This document shows, in pieces, positions 8,757 to 15,491 of a stretch of DNA of 64,000 nucleotides (the first letter of the stretch is position 1; each line of letters opens with the position of its first letter). A program made the translations under genes and the position numbers. The stretch covers positions 26,023-90,022 of the forward strand of contig DATCBU010000013.1 in the NCBI GenBank assembly GCA_036511675.1, read 5' to 3'. The notes beneath the pieces are model-generated. The model made no database searches, was not told where the DNA came from, and was given only the letters and a program-made list of their open reading frames with translations. The DNA comes from Chersky-840 sp036511675 (GTDB taxonomy: Bacteria > Actinomycetota > Acidimicrobiia > Acidimicrobiales > UBA8190).

Positions 8757-8940
8757 TCGCCCGCCTCCTCGTGCCCAGTATTGCTGATCGCCGACAACGC
8801 CGTCAGGGGCCGGGACGGGGGATCGGGATGGTAGAGGGGTCTCACGCCCTAAGGTGGGGAGTGGACGGGCCCGCTCACCTCGGGCGAGTCACGGTCCTGT
8901 TGGTTCGTGACCAGCCACGGGGCGCGGATCGGGGGAAACC

Positions 8941-9165
8941 ATGGCTTCAGCTGAACAGCAGCAACTGGGAAGTCGCCTCGATGAGCATCACCGCCCCGAG
9001 ACCAACGGACGGATGTCTGTTTGTCGCCGCTGCGGCGTCATCACCGACGGGCCAGCCGGCGATCACGCTCCGCGTGAACGAGAGCTGGACCGTACGAGTC
9101 AGTGGCTTGACACCCAGGCGCGCATCAGGCGCATCGCGGGGGCGAAGGACCGCATCAACAGATAA
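8941..9165 (+). CDS. Small Cys-pair protein, 74 aa, unknown function
   Basis: ATG 8941 follows GGGGGA with a 5-base gap, a strong ribosome-binding site. The product is hydrophilic, with one CRRCG knuckle near residue 28 and a long charged C-terminal helix of alternating Arg, Glu and Gln. A single CxxC could bind metal only as a dimer or be redox-active. It is divergent from the amidohydrolase gene. Coding is supported by the start context and the C-rich motif; I do not recognise the family. Confidence 0.55.
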   Translation: MASAEQQQLGSRLDEHHRPETNGRMSVCRRCGVITDGPAGDHAPRERELDRTSQWLDTQARIRRIAGAKDRINR

Positions 9166-9486
9166 GGCGCGCCCGCCTCGGTATCCGCCACCCGCCCGCC
9201 CCGCCCGGCACCGACCCGACACTGACCTCGCCTCGTTCATGTAGCCGTCATATCGCGGACCCCTGCCGTTCACGTCCCATCCGTATCCTTTGCAGTAGCG
9301 GCAGCTACTTCGACGGGAAGGAGAACGTGGGCAGCATGCGAAATCTGATCCGACAGCTTGGCGTGTCGCTGGCGATCACACGATGGGCACTCCGACCGTT
9401 CCGGCCGACCTGACAGGTCGCCCACAGGCTGGACGAGGTTCGCTCCTTGCCCTTGTCCAACCTCGGTGAGGTGAAGGAGTCGGCAC
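9166..9486. other. 321-bp stretch with structured RNA features
   Basis: No protein over 60 aa is supported here. The stretch holds a small hairpin (9294-9309), a 28-codon ORF with a good ribosome-binding site (9327-9413), and two overlapping hairpins ending in a terminator-like structure. These are listed separately. Confidence 0.5.
9327..9413 (+). CDS. Possible 28-aa small protein or leader peptide
   Basis: GTG 9327 follows GGAAGGAG with a 4-base gap and opens a 28-codon frame ending at TGA 9411-9413. The peptide is basic and hydrophobic in alternation (Arg, Leu, Ile, Trp) and could be an amphipathic or membrane-active peptide. It lies inside the structured RNA candidate. Short length means chance occurrence cannot be excluded. 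Confidence 0.35.
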   Translation: MGSMRNLIRQLGVSLAITRWALRPFRPT

Positions 9487-9516
9487 CTATAGGGCCCCCT
9501 TGGGTGTCGGCTCCTT
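9474..9516 (+). terminator. Terminator-like 14-bp hairpin
   Basis: AAGGAGTCGGCACC (9474-9487) pairs with GGTGTCGGCTCCTT (9503-9516). In + strand RNA the stem is complete with two G-U pairs; in minus strand RNA the same positions would be A-C mismatches. The structure therefore favours + strand transcripts. A short TTT follows within CTCCTTTG. It overlaps the end of the convergent HAD gene. Confidence 0.45.
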
Positions 9517-10140
9517 TGCCGCGCCCGCCCACTGTGTCAGCCACGACGGGAAGGCGAGCAGACTGCGCAGCACGACCTCGGCCCCGGCGTCGCGCAGGGC
9601 CGATGGCGACGAGCCACCTGTCGCCACGGCGACACAGAACGATCCGCCCACCTGGGCGGCGAGGACGTCAGCAGGGTGGTCACCCACGTAGAGTTGGGCG
9701 CCGTTCTCACGCAGCACATCACCCTTGGCGGGCCCGTACTTCCATCCCACCACGACGTCGGCCTCGATGCCCACCGCCATCAGACTCATGCGCGCGTGCG
9801 GCTCGTACTTGGCGGTGACCACGAGCACTCTCCCCCCGAGGCTTCGTACGCAGCGAACGGCTTCGACCGCGCCCGGCATCGGGTCGGTCCCCTCGAGGAG
9901 GATGTCGCCGTGGAGCTCGCGGTAGCGCCGGCAGGCGTCCTCGAGGGCGTCGCCCTCGAACCACGGTGACAGGGCGGTCTCGAGCGGTGGGCCGAGCGTC
10001 GAGACCACGTGGTCCACATCGATGGCGACCCCGCTCTCGTCTCCCAGAGCGCCGAGTGCCGATCGAACGCCACGCCTCGGGTCGATGAGCGTCATGTCCA
10101 AGTCGAACCCGATGACGAGAGGTGCATCGTTGACGGGCAC
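9487..10140 (-). CDS. HAD-superfamily phosphatase
   Basis: The product (217 aa from GTG 10140) starts with HAD motif I, GFDLDMTLID, at about 11-20 with nucleophile Asp 13 and acid Asp 15. VVTAKYEPHA supplies motif II and YVGDHPADVLAA supplies motif IV, with a Lys in WKYGPAKGDV. A helical cap lies between motifs I and II, as in phosphoglycolate-type phosphatases. The frame is open back to 10275, but homology-like sequence begins only at VPVNDAP, so GTG 10140 is chosen. The gene ends inside a hairpin. Substrate unknown. Confidence 0.85.
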   Translation of the reverse strand: MPVNDAPLVIGFDLDMTLIDPRRGVRSALGALGDESGVAIDVDHVVSTLGPPLETALSPWFEGDALEDACRRYRELHGDILLEGTDPMPGAVEAVRCVRSLGGRVLVVTAKYEPHARMSLMAVGIEADVVVGWKYGPAKGDVLRENGAQLYVGDHPADVLAAQVGGSFCVAVATGGSSPSALRDAGAEVVLRSLLAFPSWLTQWAGAAKEPTPKGAL

Positions 10141-10210
10141 GGGCCGAGTGTATGAGGGAATCCCGCCGCCCCTCGTCGGAAGCCGACGATGCTCGGACGG
10201 GTGCCAGGTG

Positions 10211-10243
10211 TAGAATGAATGCACCGCGGTGATCACCGTGGTG
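10211..10243 (+). promoter_or_regulatory. -10-like box and 22-bp palindrome upstream of the slipin gene
   Basis: TAGAAT (10211-10216) resembles a -10 box. It is followed at once by a 22-bp near-perfect palindrome at 10222-10243 with the 10-bp core GGTGATCACC and CACC/GGTG ends; only one symmetric base pair fails to match. Its position just after the putative -10 suits an operator for a dimeric repressor of the slipin gene. No clear -35 box is seen. Confidence 0.4.
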
Positions 10244-10334
10244 TCGGGCTCTGGCCCGGACCCCGTCAGGTTCAACTGCGTCGCCCAGGACCCCGGTCGC
10301 GCTTCGTCTGTTTCGTGAGCGAAGGAGTCCCGAC

Positions 10335-11189
10335 ATGGGTGCGCTAATCGCCGTTGTCGTCGTCATTGCCGTGCTCGCCCTGATCTTCCTGGCGATGTCA
10401 CTACGCGTCGTCCAGCAGTACGAAGAGGGCGTCCTGTTCCGCCTGGGCAAGGTGCGCGGCGTGAAGAAGCCCGGCCTGGCCCGCATTGTCCCCATCATCG
10501 ACGTCCTGCGCCGGGTGTCGTTGCGGATCGTGACAATGCCGATCCAGTCCCAGGGCATCATCACCCGCGACAACGTGAGCGTCGATGTGTCGGCCGTCGC
10601 CTATTACAAGATCGTGGACGCCACCAAGTCGGTCATCGCCATCGAGAGCGTCGTGGCCGCCATTGACCAGATCGCGCAGACGACGTTGCGCAAGGTCGTG
10701 GGGCAACACACCTTGGACGAGACTCTGTCGGAGACGGACCGGATCAACGTGAACATCCGGGAAATCCTCGACGTGCAGACCGAGGACTGGGGTGTGGTGG
10801 TCACCCTGGTCGAGTTGAAGGACATCCAGCTCCCCGAGAGCATGAAGCGGGCCATGGCGCGCCAGGCCGAGGCCGAACGCGAGAAGCGGGCCAAGATCAT
10901 CGCCGCCGAGGGTGAGTCGTTGGCTGCCGCCGCGCTGGGCCAGGCTTCGGACACGATGATGGCGCACCCCCTGGCTCTGCAACTTCGGAACCTGCAGACG
11001 TTGGTCGAGATCGGGGTGGACAAGAATACGACGGTGGTCTTCCCCGCCCCGCTCATGAGCACGATCCAGGAGTTGGGCGCCTTCTTGGCCCGGGAGACCA
11101 ACGCAGTCGCCGGCGCGACGTCGGATCCACCGCGCCCCGAAGCCAACGGGGCGTCAGTCACCCGTCGAGGAGGCACGCCCGAGCGGTGA
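10335..11189 (+). CDS. Slipin: SPFH/Band 7 membrane protein (stomatin/prohibitin type)
   Basis: The 284-aa product has an N-terminal membrane hairpin or anchor at about 3-22. An SPFH domain follows, recognisable from VVQQYEEGVLFRLGKV, PIIDVLRRV and the AYYKIVDA region. A coiled-coil-prone stretch RQAEAEREKRAKIIAAEGE near 180-200 is diagnostic of slipins and HflC/HflK relatives. It should form large oligomeric rings on the inner face of the membrane. GAAGGAG lies 7 bases before ATG 10335. The gene ends 6 bp from the end of convergent ftsH, notable because HflK/C-type proteins bind FtsH. Confidence 0.93.
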   Translation: MGALIAVVVVIAVLALIFLAMSLRVVQQYEEGVLFRLGKVRGVKKPGLARIVPIIDVLRRVSLRIVTMPIQSQGIITRDNVSVDVSAVAYYKIVDATKSVIAIESVVAAIDQIAQTTLRKVVGQHTLDETLSETDRINVNIREILDVQTEDWGVVVTLVELKDIQLPESMKRAMARQAEAEREKRAKIIAAEGESLAAAALGQASDTMMAHPLALQLRNLQTLVEIGVDKNTTVVFPAPLMSTIQELGAFLARETNAVAGATSDPPRPEANGASVTRRGGTPER

Positions 11190-11195
11190 CGCGTG

Positions 11196-13103
11196 TCAGG
11201 CCGGCTTGGGTGCGGTGTCGGGACGAGGGGCGCGCGACGCCCGGACGGCGTCAGTGAGCTCCTGCCCGCTGATGGTTTCCTTTTCGAGCAGGACCCCGAC
11301 CACCCAGTCCAGGGCCTCACGGTTCTCCGTCAGCAGCGTGCGGGCCCGGGCCTCGGCTTCGAGGAGCAGGCGACTCACCTCTTCGTCGATGGCCCGCTGC
11401 GTGGCCTCCGCGTAGGGACGGGATTGGGCCATCGACCCGCCTCCGAGGTACCCCGGCCCGTCGGTCCCGTAGCCGATGGGGCCGAGCCGGCTCGACAACC
11501 CCCACTCTCGCACCATCTTGATGGCGAGGTCGGTGGCCCCGGCCAGGTCGTTGGCCGCCCCCGTCGAGGCCTCGCCCAGCACGAGCACCTCGGCGGCGCG
11601 GCCCCCCAGTCGGATGGCGAGGGAGTCGTGGAGATAGCTCTCGGCGTAGAGGTGCCGCTCGTCCACCGGCAATTGCTCGGTTACTCCCAGGGCCCGGCCC
11701 GACGGGAGGATCGTGACCTTGGCCACCGGATCGGCATGCTCGGACAGCAAGGCGACGAGGGCGTGGCCCGACTCGTGGACGGCCACGGCGTGCTTCTCCG
11801 CCGGGAGCAGGGCATTGGACCCGTCGCGACGACCCAGGATGATCCGATCGCGGGCCTCGTCGATGTCCTGGGCCGAGATGACGTTGCGGTCGTGCCGCAC
11901 GGCCACGATGGCAGCTTCGTTGATGAGGTTGGCGAGATCAGCGCCCGAGAAACCCGGTGTGGCCCGGGCGACGGCGTCGAGGTCGACGTCCTCGCCGAGG
12001 TGCTTGCCTCCGACATGGACCGAGAGGATGGCGGTGCGCTCGGCCTGGTTGGGCAGGGGGATCTCCACCTCGCGGTCGAAACGGCCCGGCCGCAACAGGG
12101 CGGGGTCGAGGACCTCGGGGCGGTTGGTGGCGGCGATGACCACGACACCGGTCCCCGGTTCGAAGCCGTCCATTTCGGCCAGGAGCTGGTTGAGGGTCTG
12201 CTCGCGCTCGTCGTTGGAGACGATCGACCCGCCCCGGCGCTGGCCGATGGCGTCGATTTCGTCGATGAAGATGATCGAAGGAGCGCGCTTGCGGGCATCG
12301 GCGAAGAGATCACGCACACGAGACGCCCCCACTCCCACGAACAACTCCACGAAGCTCGACCCCGTGAGGGCGAGGAACGGGACCTCGGCCTCGCCGGCTA
12401 CGGCCCTGGCCATGAGGGTCTTGCCCGTCCCGGGGGGACCCACCATGAGCACCCCGCGTGGGCCCACCGCACCGGCCAAGGCGTAGCGCTCGGGGTTCTT
12501 CAAGAAGTCGACGACTTCGACGACCTCTCGCTTGGCCCCCTCGTAGCCGGCCACGTCGGCGAAGCGCGTCGACGGTCGTGACTCGTCGTAGACCTTGGCC
12601 TTGGAACCCCCGATGCCCATGATGCCGCCCGCCAACTGCCGGCGCGAGCTGCGTCCCATCCACAAGAACACCCCGATCAGGAACAGGAAGGGAATGAACG
12701 ACAACAGGTCCTGGAGGAGGGTCGAGGGCGAGCCCACCCCGGTCACGGTGACCCCGTGCGATCGGAGGGTGGGAGCCAGTGCAGTGTCGTTGATGGCGAC
12801 CGGGATCTGGCTGGTGTAGTTGCCACCCTTCTTGAGGGCTCCGGTGATGGCGCCGGTGGGGTTGATCGACGCCGTGCGGACGTTCCTCGCGTCGACCTGG
12901 GAGAGGAACTTCGTGTAGCTGTAGACGTGAGTGGGCGTGCTCGACGTGTGCGGCGCCAACAGCAGGAGGATCGTCGCCAGCAACCCGATGGGCAGGAGCC
13001 AGGCCCGCCAGCGCGGCGGCGGCGGCAGGGCAGGAGCGGGAGGGCGGTCCCCGGGGGGCCCCGGCTTGGCCGGGCTGGTGGCGTGGCGTATGCGCAGCGA
13101 CAT
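11196..13103 (-). CDS. ftsH: ATP-dependent zinc metalloprotease FtsH
   Basis: The 635-aa protein has the full FtsH order: membrane segments at about 34-51 and 131-149 around a short extracytoplasmic domain, then an AAA+ module and a zinc protease. The AAA+ module has Walker A GPPGTGKT at 222-229, Walker B IIFIDEID at 277-284 and second-region-of-homology RPGRFDR at 338-344. The protease motif is HESGH at 443-447. The N-terminal 30 residues are unusually Pro-rich. It degrades misassembled membrane proteins and some regulators. It lies 90 bp downstream of a sigma-factor gene on the same strand and tail to tail with a slipin gene. Its ribosome-binding site is inside a hairpin (13106-13122). Confidence 0.97.
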   Translation of the reverse strand: MSLRIRHATSPAKPGPPGDRPPAPALPPPPRWRAWLLPIGLLATILLLLAPHTSSTPTHVYSYTKFLSQVDARNVRTASINPTGAITGALKKGGNYTSQIPVAINDTALAPTLRSHGVTVTGVGSPSTLLQDLLSFIPFLFLIGVFLWMGRSSRRQLAGGIMGIGGSKAKVYDESRPSTRFADVAGYEGAKREVVEVVDFLKNPERYALAGAVGPRGVLMVGPPGTGKTLMARAVAGEAEVPFLALTGSSFVELFVGVGASRVRDLFADARKRAPSIIFIDEIDAIGQRRGGSIVSNDEREQTLNQLLAEMDGFEPGTGVVVIAATNRPEVLDPALLRPGRFDREVEIPLPNQAERTAILSVHVGGKHLGEDVDLDAVARATPGFSGADLANLINEAAIVAVRHDRNVISAQDIDEARDRIILGRRDGSNALLPAEKHAVAVHESGHALVALLSEHADPVAKVTILPSGRALGVTEQLPVDERHLYAESYLHDSLAIRLGGRAAEVLVLGEASTGAANDLAGATDLAIKMVREWGLSSRLGPIGYGTDGPGYLGGGSMAQSRPYAEATQRAIDEEVSRLLLEAEARARTLLTENREALDWVVGVLLEKETISGQELTDAVRASRAPRPDTAPKPA

Positions 13104-13105
13104 GG

Positions 13106-13122
13106 GCGAAGGCTCCCTTCGC
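13106..13122 (-). promoter_or_regulatory. Hairpin that buries the ftsH Shine-Dalgarno sequence
   Basis: In the ftsH mRNA, GCGAAGG and CCTTCGC form a perfect 7-bp stem with a GAG loop, ending two bases before the ATG at 13103. The AAGGGAG ribosome-binding site is split between stem and loop. Closed, this would hinder translation, as in RNA thermometers of heat-shock genes. Structure is seen directly; regulation is inference. Confidence 0.5.
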
Positions 13123-13159
13123 TCGGGATCGCGACTCAGTCGAGGCAGCGGACCGTGCG

Positions 13160-13177
13160 CCGCCGCTGGGGCGGCGG
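13160..13177 (-). other. Hairpin between sigma-factor gene and ftsH
   Basis: CCGCCGC (13160-13166) and GCGGCGG (13171-13177) form a perfect 7-bp stem with a four-base loop in the 90-bp spacer. No T-run follows on the minus strand, so it may reduce read-through or stabilise an mRNA end rather than terminate fully. Confidence 0.35.
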
Positions 13178-13193
13178 TGGGCCGACGGACGTT

Positions 13194-14132
13194 CTAGCCG
13201 GTCAGGAGGTCGCGGGCGCCGGTGTCCGACGAGGGATGGCGGAGCTTCGACATGGCCCTGGCCTCGATCTGGCGGATGCGCTCCCGGGTCAGGTTGAAGT
13301 GCTGTCCGACTTCTTCCAGGGTCCGCGGCTCGCCTCGGTCGAGACCGAAGCGCAGGCGCAGGATGCTGGCCTCGCGGTCGTCGAGGGGGGCCAGGAGCTC
13401 ATTGATCTCGTCGACGAGCAGCGCCTCAGCGGCGTGGTCGAACGGTGACGTGGCGTTGACGTCGGCGACCACGTCCCCGAGATCGGCGTCCCCGTCTTCG
13501 CGCAGGGGCTCGGAGAGCGACAGTGGCTCGGACCGCCACCGCAGGACATCGGTCAGGGTCTCGTACGAAAGCGTGGTCTCCAGCGCCAATTCGTCCACTG
13601 TGGGCTGGCGGCCCAGCTTGGACTCCAAAAAGCCCTGGGCCTTTTGCACGGCGCTCAACATGTCGCCGGCGTGGACCGGAAGGCGGATGGTGCGCCCCGT
13701 GTTGGCGATACCCCTGGTGATGGCCTGGCGGATCCACCACGTGGCGTAGGTAGAGAACTTGAAGCCCTTGCGCCAGTCGAACTTCTCCACGGCGTGGATG
13801 AGACCCAGGTTCCCTTCCTGGACGAGGTCGAGGAGCGGGAGACCCGACGCCTGGTACTTCTTGGCGATCGACACCACCAGCCGGAGGTTGGACGACACGA
13901 AGGTCTGTTGGGCCGCCGCCGCCGCGCACTGGATCCGCTTCAGCTCGCGCTTCTTGGCCGGGGTGGGTTTGGTGTTCGGATCGGCGAGAGCGGCGGCGGC
14001 CTCGTGGCCGGCTTCGATGGCTTGGGCCAACCGTGCCTCGTCGTCCTTGGTGAGCAGTGGATACCGCCCGATGTCCCTCAGGTAGAGCTTGACGAGGTCG
14101 GCGTCATCGCCATCCCCACGCTTCATCGCCAT
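13194..14132 (-). CDS. Sigma-70 factor, primary-like (group 1/2, SigA/SigB type)
   Basis: The 312-aa protein has sigma region 1.2 (LVKLYLRDIGRYPLLT, about 13-28) and region 2 with DLVQEGNLGLIHAVEKFD and FSTYATWWIRQAITR. Region 3 follows, then region 4 with TLEEVGQHFNLTRERIRQIE near 270-290. It lacks the long region 1.1 and acidic insert of housekeeping RpoD, so a group-2 stationary-phase or stress sigma is likely. An Ala-rich insert of about 30 residues follows region 1.2. AGAAGGAG precedes the ATG. FtsH follows 90 bp downstream on the same strand. Confidence 0.93.
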   Translation of the reverse strand: MAMKRGDGDDADLVKLYLRDIGRYPLLTKDDEARLAQAIEAGHEAAAALADPNTKPTPAKKRELKRIQCAAAAAQQTFVSSNLRLVVSIAKKYQASGLPLLDLVQEGNLGLIHAVEKFDWRKGFKFSTYATWWIRQAITRGIANTGRTIRLPVHAGDMLSAVQKAQGFLESKLGRQPTVDELALETTLSYETLTDVLRWRSEPLSLSEPLREDGDADLGDVVADVNATSPFDHAAEALLVDEINELLAPLDDREASILRLRFGLDRGEPRTLEEVGQHFNLTRERIRQIEARAMSKLRHPSSDTGARDLLTG

Positions 14133-14749
14133 CGACGTCTCCTTCTGGTCACCGTCGCATCACGCCGGCGATTCGGCGCCCGGATGTGGGCGCCCTGTCC
14201 TGTCATTGCTCCGCAGTCCTGGGGGAGTGGGACGGTCACTGCGGTGATACATGTCCCTGGGAGAGATCGCACCGGATACTGCGGTCACGCGAAGCACGGC
14301 ATCTGCGCGCCCGGCCCCGGTCAACGTGTTCGGGACCACCGGCCCCTCCCGATCGTCCTGGTTGCTCGTTTCTGTGTGGGTTTGGTTGGGACTCCTGAGC
14401 AGGTCACACCGGGTGCGGCCCGAGGAATCTGTCCCCCAAACAGCTCCCGGCAAGACGGCTCCCAGCCATTCTATCGAAAAACGCAGAACCACCTACTCCC
14501 GTCGGCCCCGGTCGTCGGCCGTTCCGGGGGTCTCCGGCGTCCCCGGGGGCTGTCGACGGCCCGTCGGCTTGCCCATTTCCCGGCTCAGACTCGGTTCCGA
14601 CGGGCAGGAGCGTCCCCGAGACAACGCACTTTCGGCTCCAGGTCATGGGCGGTGTCCATCGTAAGGGTCTGAAGGAGCAACCCCGAGCGAGCTTCGGTGC
14701 GGGTGGGACCACCGCTTCGCGATTCTCCGCAGCGAGCCGGGGGCCGGAC

Positions 14750-14778
14750 GGCTGGGGGGCGCCGTTCGCCCCCCAGCC
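14750..14778. terminator. Perfect 12-bp G/C-rich hairpin
   Basis: GGCTGGGGGGCG (14750-14761) pairs with CGCCCCCCAGCC (14767-14778) around a CCGTT loop. It is the strongest hairpin seen in the window. No T-tract follows on either strand, so it may be a Rho-assisted terminator or a stable RNA end. No gene is known to end next to it. Confidence 0.45.
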
Positions 14779-14949
14779 CTGATTCGGTCGACCCCGTCGC
14801 TCGGGCCCCGGGCCACCCCGCTCTCGGTCCCGCCTCCCTTTCCCTCCCCAGCACCCCAGCCCCCTCTCACGCCGCCGGGGCCGACGGCCGGGTCAGGGGC
14901 AAACTGCCACGAGCGCGGCGGGCGGCGCGAGTGTTGTGCTCGGGTCGCT

Positions 14950-14978
14950 TTGCCAGGCGGGCCCGGCCGTGGGAGAAT
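14950..14978 (+). promoter_or_regulatory. Promoter-like element for the MarR/MFS operon
   Basis: TTGCCA (14950-14955), a 17-base spacer and GAGAAT (14973-14978) fit a sigma-70 promoter. Transcription would start near 14985, the A of the marR ATG, which would give a leaderless mRNA. A GGGAG at 14971-14975 could alternatively act as ribosome-binding site if transcription starts further upstream. Confidence 0.4.
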
Positions 14979-14984
14979 AGTTAC

Positions 14985-15491
14985 ATGCCGCAAGCAAGTA
15001 CGTTGCCCCCCAGCTCCACGCCGGGGACCGGCGGGGCCGTCGATCAAATCCAGGCCAGCCTGCAGGTGGTGGCCCGGTCCATCAGCCAGGTGCGCATGCA
15101 CGAGCGTCTGCTGCAGTCGGCCGGGGTGCGACTCGACCGGGCCGGTGCCGCTGCGCTCTACAAGCTGTACGCCCACGGCGACGCCCTCCGGGTGACGGCG
15201 CTGGCTGAGATGCTCGACGTCGACACCCCCACGGTGACCCGCAAGGTCCAGCAACTCGAGCGCGACGGTCTCGTGGTGCGCCACGCCGACCCCGCCGACG
15301 GCCGTGCCTCGCGCATTCGCCTGACGCCGGCCGGACGCCGGACCCTGGAACGGGTGTTGAAGGCCCGTCGGGCCTGGCTCGACCGGATGCTCGAGGATTG
15401 GGACGACAAGGACCTGGCCCGGTTCGGATCCCTCCTGGGTCGTTTCGCCGCCTCGTTGGAGCGGGACATGGAGGACGCCCGTGGCTCCTGA
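14985..15491 (+). CDS. MarR-family transcriptional regulator
   Basis: The 168-aa protein has a winged-helix core. LRVTALAEMLDVDTPTVTRK (about 69-88) is the helix-turn-helix and RHADPADGRASRIRLTPAG is the wing with the family's D-x-R-D/S pattern. Flanking helices would form the dimer interface. It overlaps the start of the downstream MFS gene by 11 bases, so the pair is translationally coupled and the regulator very probably represses its own efflux operon. Ligand unknown. Confidence 0.92.
   Translation: MPQASTLPPSSTPGTGGAVDQIQASLQVVARSISQVRMHERLLQSAGVRLDRAGAAALYKLYAHGDALRVTALAEMLDVDTPTVTRKVQQLERDGLVVRHADPADGRASRIRLTPAGRRTLERVLKARRAWLDRMLEDWDDKDLARFGSLLGRFAASLERDMEDARGS

Larger units (their letters stand above)
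9284..9520 (+). ncRNA. Candidate structured leader or small RNA
   Basis: Reading the + strand, a TATCCT box (9284-9289) is followed by hairpin AGTAGC-GGCA-GCTACT (9294-9309), a short ORF, and two competing hairpins. In one, CTCCTT 9443-9448 pairs with AAGGAG 9474-9479 around a small ACCTC/GAGGT stem. In the other, the same AAGGAG segment is part of the 14-bp terminal stem 9474-9516. This mutually exclusive pairing resembles an attenuator, but no + strand gene follows within 800 bp. It may instead be a small RNA. The promoter is weak by eye. Confidence 0.3.
14133..14984. other. 852-bp divergent intergenic region
   Basis: This separates the sigma-factor gene (minus) from the MarR gene (plus). 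No frame here has a convincing start or motif. It contains two direct copies of ACTGCGGT about 45 bp apart (near 14238 and 14278), a perfect 12-bp hairpin at 14750-14778, and a promoter-like element before marR. A small RNA ended by the hairpin is possible but not shown. Confidence 0.5.

Noticed and set aside
14160..14492. 110-codon minus-strand frame in the sigma/MarR spacer
   Set aside because: No ribosome-binding site, no domain, and composition unlike the neighbouring genes.
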